Shown: positions 60,664-64,000 of the stretch, piece by piece
How the letters are laid out: each line of letters begins with the position of its first letter
How positions within the stretch are numbered: position 1 is the first letter of the stretch
Assembly: GCF_900163815.1 (NCBI RefSeq)
Contig: NZ_FUKO01000049.1
Location: forward strand, 1-64,000
Source of the DNA: Microbacterium esteraromaticum
GTDB lineage: Bacteria > Actinomycetota > Actinomycetes > Actinomycetales > Microbacteriaceae
Length of the DNA stretch: 64,000 nucleotides
Reading direction: 5' to 3'
Position numbers and translations under genes: made by a program
The notes under the pieces: model-generated
Seen by the model: the letters and a program-made list of their open reading frames with translations, nothing else
Told to the model about the DNA's origin: nothing
Database searches by the model: none

Positions 60664-62436
60664 GTGTCTGGTCCTGTGCAGGCGAAACCCGCTAACGACC
60701 TCGTCATCAACCTCGCCCTCGGAGCCCTCATCTCCGCCGCCGTGCTCACCGGGCTGCTCCGGGTCGCAGGATCCGTGGCCGCGTTCCTCACCGGCCTGCC
60801 CGAACCGTCAGGCGGCTTCACATCCGGGGTCGGTGTCCTCGCCACCCCCGCAGACCCGGGTGCCGCACTCGGCGCGGACGGCCTCAACCCGTTCCTGTAC
60901 TGGACGGTCGTGGCCGTGGCCGTGGTCCTCGGGGTGCTCGGGGCAGCGGGGTTCTTCATGTTCCGTGCGATCCACCGCACCCGGTCGAAGACGGACCCGC
61001 ACCGACTGGCGGGGACGGCGACCACGGCCGAGGTTGCACGGGTGGCGTCACCGAAGGCGCTGGTGAAGAAGGCCACCACGTTGCGTCCCTCGCTCACCGA
61101 GAAAGCACGCCCCGAAGAGGTGGGGTATCTCCTCGGTGCCGGGAAGGGCGGGCAGGTCTGGGCCACCGTCGAAGACAGCATTCTGCTGATCGGCCCGCCC
61201 AGGTCGGGGAAAGGCCTGCACGTGGTGATCAACGCGATCCTCGACGCCCCCGGCGCCGTCATCACCACCTCCACCCGGCCGGACAACCTCACTGCCACGC
61301 TGAAAGCACGGGACCAGAAAGGGAAAGTGGCGGTGTTCGATCCGCAGCAGCTCGCCCCCGGGCTGCCGGCGGGGATGCGATGGTCACCGGTGCGAGGCTG
61401 CCAGGACCCGCTCACGGCGATGATCCGCGCCAAAGGCCTTGCCACCGCCACCGGATTCGGCGGCGTCCAGGACGCCGGGTTCTGGGAAGGGAAGACCACC
61501 GCCGCGATCCAAGCCCTCTTACACGCTGCCGCCCTCGACGGACGTGATGCGAAGACCCTCTACCAGTGGGCGCTGAACCCCACCCTCGCCGCCGACGCCG
61601 TCCGCATCCTCTCCTCCCACCCCGGAGCCGCGGAAGGGTGGGCGGACTCGCTGGATGCGATGGTGCAGGCAGACCCCCGCACCAGAGACTCGATCTGGCA
61701 GGGCGTGTCCCTCGCTTTCGCCGCCCTCGCCGACCCCCGCGTCCTCGACGCCGTCTCACCACGACCAGGCGAGGAATTCGACCCGGAAGAGTTCCTCCTC
61801 GGCAACGGGACGCTGTACCTCCTCGCCACGGGTGCGGGGGCCGGGGCGTCGTCGGCGCTGGTGGCCGCGTTCATCGAAGACCTCGTCGAAACTGCCCGCA
61901 AGATCGCCGCCCGATCCCCAGGCGCCCGCATGGACCCGCCCCTGCTGCTGGCGTTGGACGAGGTCGGGAACCTCGCCCCCTTGCCCAGTCTGCCGACGTT
62001 GATGGCAGAAGGCGGTGGCACCGGCATCACCCCGCTACCAGTCCTGCAGTCCCTCGCACAAGCCAGGGAGAGGTGGGGCGAGAACCAGGCGAACGCGATC
62101 TGGGACGCCTCCATCGTGAAGATCATCCTCGGCGGAGCATCCAACAGCCGAGACCTCCAAGACCTGTCCACGTTGATCGGCGACCGGGACGAGACCACCA
62201 ACTCCGTCACGACCGACGCCTATGGGGCGCACTCGAGCCAGCGGTCGATCCGGCGGGTGCCGATCCTCCCACCCGACATCCTCCGCACATTGCCGTTCGG
62301 GACCGGTGTCGTCATGCTCCGCACTGCTCGCCCCATCATCACGAACCTGCGCCCCTGGCCGTCCCGGACGGATGCGAAGCAGCTCCGGGCGGACCGGGGC
62401 GAGGTCGAGCAGGCCCTCCAGGGCGGTGCCCGGTAG
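60664..62436 (+). CDS. Type IV coupling protein (TraG/VirD4/TraD-like)
   Basis: 590 residues. Two N-terminal membrane helices (LGALISAAVLTGLLRVAGSV; VVAVAVVLGVLGAAGFFMFR), Walker A LIGPPRSGKGLHVVINAILD near 176, Walker B LLLALDEVGNLAPLPSLPTL near 428, and QSLAQARERWGENQANAIWD, all typical of VirD4/TraG. It brings relaxase-bound DNA and protein substrates to the channel and is the likely reader of any C-terminal translocation signal in this element. GTG start with AAGG upstream. Confidence 0.92.
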   Translation: MSGPVQAKPANDLVINLALGALISAAVLTGLLRVAGSVAAFLTGLPEPSGGFTSGVGVLATPADPGAALGADGLNPFLYWTVVAVAVVLGVLGAAGFFMFRAIHRTRSKTDPHRLAGTATTAEVARVASPKALVKKATTLRPSLTEKARPEEVGYLLGAGKGGQVWATVEDSILLIGPPRSGKGLHVVINAILDAPGAVITTSTRPDNLTATLKARDQKGKVAVFDPQQLAPGLPAGMRWSPVRGCQDPLTAMIRAKGLATATGFGGVQDAGFWEGKTTAAIQALLHAAALDGRDAKTLYQWALNPTLAADAVRILSSHPGAAEGWADSLDAMVQADPRTRDSIWQGVSLAFAALADPRVLDAVSPRPGEEFDPEEFLLGNGTLYLLATGAGAGASSALVAAFIEDLVETARKIAARSPGARMDPPLLLALDEVGNLAPLPSLPTLMAEGGGTGITPLPVLQSLAQARERWGENQANAIWDASIVKIILGGASNSRDLQDLSTLIGDRDETTNSVTTDAYGAHSSQRSIRRVPILPPDILRTLPFGTGVVMLRTARPIITNLRPWPSRTDAKQLRADRGEVEQALQGGAR

Positions 62437-62457
62437 CCGGGCCACGGTATCCGGGGT

Positions 62458-62486
62458 GCTGGTCGTACCTGTCTGGTGACCCCAGC
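62458..62486 (+). promoter_or_regulatory. Conjugation-leader hairpin
   Basis: Perfect stem GCTGG (62458-62462) / CCAGC (62482-62486) around core CGTACCTGTCTGGTGACC (from 62464), 57 nt before the ATG at 62521. ACCCC at the end of the core can instead pair with GGGGT just downstream. Confidence 0.62.
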
Positions 62487-62520
62487 ATTTGCGGGGTGTG
62501 ACCGAGAGGAGCGATATCTG

Positions 62521-63015
62521 ATGACCATTCGCACGAAAGAGTCCCTGTCGGGGTTCGTCGCGTCCGACCCGGAACTGACCTTCACCAGCAAGGGCGATGC
62601 CCGCCTCTACGCCCGGATCGGGCAACCCCAGGCACGGTTCGAAGATGACGGAACGTTCACTCAACTGGAGCCGACGTTCACGGACCTGGTGATGTTCCGC
62701 AAGTCCGCCCAGCTCGCACATGAGCAGTTCCGTAAGGGCGACAACTTCCTCGCCGAAGGCGAGACCCGCACCTACACCGGCAGCGACGGCACCGAACGGG
62801 ATCAGTTCGTCGCCTCCCGGATCGGACACGACAACAACATCACCCGCTACACCGTCGACCGCACCCCGCACGAGCGAGAGGCCCCGCAGCAGGAGACCCC
62901 GGTGCGTGAACAGATGCAGCAGGCCCTAGTCGAGCGGGAAGCGCAGCTCGACCCGGAGCCACCGGCCGCGACCGCGAGTACCGGCACCGTGCAGCGCGAC
63001 GCGGTCGCCCGATAA
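62521..63015 (+). CDS. Single-stranded-DNA-binding (SSB)-like protein with shared C-terminal tail
   Basis: 164 residues. OB-fold features of SSB: SGFVASDPELTFTSKGDARL, FRKSAQLAHEQFRKGDNFLA, EGETRTYTGSDGTERDQFVA. It should coat single-stranded DNA during transfer. The usual acidic SSB tip (DDxPF) is missing; the C-terminus instead has ALVEREAQLDPEPPAATAS, the motif shared by six proteins of the block. GAGGAG precedes the ATG; a leader hairpin lies upstream. Confidence 0.8.
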   Translation: MTIRTKESLSGFVASDPELTFTSKGDARLYARIGQPQARFEDDGTFTQLEPTFTDLVMFRKSAQLAHEQFRKGDNFLAEGETRTYTGSDGTERDQFVASRIGHDNNITRYTVDRTPHEREAPQQETPVREQMQQALVEREAQLDPEPPAATASTGTVQRDAVAR

Positions 63016-63137
63016 GCCGCGGGTGCGGCGACCAGCCTCTCCACCACCTCCGTCTGGCCGCCGCACCCGCCTCCTTCACTTCGCCGCGACTTTCGCGGCT
63101 CTCCTTCTTCGCCTCGCCTTGTCCCGGGAGCTTTCTG

Positions 63138-63839
63138 ATGAGTACCGACAACCCCACACCACCCGACCTGCCTGATCCCGATGACCCCGATCTGCCTGAT
63201 GCGGATCCGACCGTGCAGGGGCCTGACTTCGACGGGATCGACCTGTCCGAGCTCCCCGCCGACGTCGCTGAGAAAGCAAGAGCGTTCGCGAAGCAGACGT
63301 TCGTAGCGGACCTGGCGAAATCACTCACCGCGGTGGCCCGTCCGATCAACTGGCGCACCCTCCCGCCCGCAGACCTGGAAGCGGAGCTCCTGGAGTTGAA
63401 CGGGTGGGTGGACTGGCTCCGCCACACCTACGGCCTGCCCGCGCAGGTGGTGCCCCCGATGTGGCACCGCCACCCCGAGCTCCTCTGGGAGCTCTCCGCC
63501 CTCCGCCAGCACTGGCTGTTCTGCTTCGACCCCCAGGCGAAAGGCAACCAGGCCCTCGCCTGGCATCACGATTTCTCCCAAGCGCGGGAGCGACTGCGGG
63601 ATTGGGTCACCATCTCTGGCACCCGCCTCGACCGCGACCGCCCCACCCGCATCACCTCCTGGCCCGGCGGCGAAGCCGAAGACTGGACCGAACCCGACAC
63701 CACCGAACGCCCCGTCGCAGGGCGCACGGACGACTTCCTCGCATTTGTCGCCGAACAGGTCGCCGCACGACGCGCGGAACAAGACGCAACGATCCATGAC
63801 GTGATCTCCGAAGAACAGCAGGCCCGTGATAGCCGGTAG
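63138..63839 (+). CDS. DUF4913 protein
   Basis: 233 residues. Acidic Pro/Asp-rich start, then the DUF4913 domain: ELLELNGWVDWLRHTYGLPA, VPPMWHRHPELLWELSALRQ, HWLFCFDPQAKGNQALAWHH. DUF4913 proteins are regular members of actinobacterial conjugative elements; their function is unknown. CGGGAG precedes the ATG. The 120-bp gap upstream holds CCGCACCCGCC, at best a degenerate leader core. It overlaps the next gene by 14 nt. Confidence 0.8.
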   Translation: MSTDNPTPPDLPDPDDPDLPDADPTVQGPDFDGIDLSELPADVAEKARAFAKQTFVADLAKSLTAVARPINWRTLPPADLEAELLELNGWVDWLRHTYGLPAQVVPPMWHRHPELLWELSALRQHWLFCFDPQAKGNQALAWHHDFSQARERLRDWVTISGTRLDRDRPTRITSWPGGEAEDWTEPDTTERPVAGRTDDFLAFVAEQVAARRAEQDATIHDVISEEQQARDSR

Positions 63840-64000
63840 GCGTCGCCCGTATCAGCGGAAGACCGGGTACGTCCCGCAAGCGGAACGCTCTTACGGGATC
63901 CGGGTGGTGCACCGGGAGCGTCCGAACATGACCGCGTTGACGGAGTTGTTCGTCCGGTTTACGCTCGCCGAAGCCCACGCCAGTCGCGATCTCCAGAACG
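63826..64000 (+). CDS. Conjugation-block protein, N-terminal part only
   Basis: The frame opens at GTG 63826, inside the end of the DUF4913 gene, and runs off the window: MIAGRRRPYQRKTGYVPQAE, then IRVVHRERPNMTALTELFVR and LAEAHASRDLQN. It is strongly basic at the start. No family can be assigned from 58 residues. The overlap with the previous gene suggests translational coupling. Confidence 0.6.
   Translation, partial: MIAGRRRPYQRKTGYVPQAERSYGIRVVHRERPNMTALTELFVRFTLAEAHASRDLQN

Noticed and set aside
1-64000. CRISPR arrays, tRNA genes, rRNA genes, attachment sites
   Set aside because: I looked for regularly spaced repeats, tRNA-like clover patterns and direct repeats at element edges and found none that I could support; the element's ends may be outside the window.

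Overview
The window is GC-rich DNA from an actinobacterium, most likely a member of the Microbacteriaceae (Microbacterium-like). The evidence is high-GC codon use, DtxR-type iron boxes, GTG/TTG starts, leaderless-looking promoters, and families such as DUF6112, SCO6880, DUF2637 and DUF4913. There are no rRNA, tRNA or CRISPR loci. Most of the DNA looks accessory: a large conjugative element with metal-handling cargo, plus several broken genes and insertion sequences.

Left edge (1-3.2 kb): the start of a secreted, probably iron-regulated surface protein; a decayed serine recombinase; a MobF relaxase cut at its Walker A lysine codon; and a NUDIX gene with an internal deletion. Then come two metal blocks. 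At 3.2-8.1 kb lies a substrate-binding protein / FecCD permease / ATPase / DJ-1 protein operon facing a DJ-1-AraC regulator. At 8.1-17.4 kb lies a copper block: BlaI-type repressor, M56 peptidase, HMA chaperone, CopD-CtaG fusion, CopA-type ATPase, a small membrane protein, DUF5134, YcnI and a CopC-CopD fusion. Four CTAC...GTAG operators tie these two blocks together.

17.4-23.5 kb: a TetR/ASCH/VOC operon with a very long palindromic operator, then scars (AraC fragment, IS3 orfA, IS110 transposase, methyltransferase fragment), then an intact orphan DNA methyltransferase. 23.7-44.2 kb: three siderophore/metallophore modules built from the same parts. Module A is an RhtX-like MFS importer, one 1215-residue double ABC exporter/importer-like protein, and TetR. 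Module B is TetR, a 56-residue remnant of an ABC gene, a siderophore-interacting reductase, and an MFS transporter. Module C is TetR, two IrtAB-like ABC half transporters, two ECF S-components, EcfT, a double EcfA, and an MFS stub. A drug-type MFS/XRE-cupin pair sits between B and C, and an AraC regulator closes the region. DtxR-type boxes lie at the promoters of all three modules.

44.3-64 kb: a mostly collinear conjugation block: hypothetical proteins, prim-pol, DUF2637, ParB-like, VirB8-like, M23 hydrolase, two DUF6112 proteins, VirB6-like, SCO6880, VirB4, VirD4/TraG-type coupling protein, SSB-like and DUF4913. Two things in it look undescribed to me. First, a leader element with a conserved core (CG-C/T-ACCT...GGTG-ACCCC) recurs about 35-90 nt ahead of at least thirteen genes. 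It usually sits inside a hairpin whose stem changes sequence but keeps pairing. The same leader precedes the relaxase remnant (2.6 kb) and the DNA methyltransferase (22.3 kb), so the metal genes may be cargo of one element. Second, six unrelated proteins of the block share a short C-terminal tail around REx-x-LDPEPP, a candidate recognition or translocation signal.
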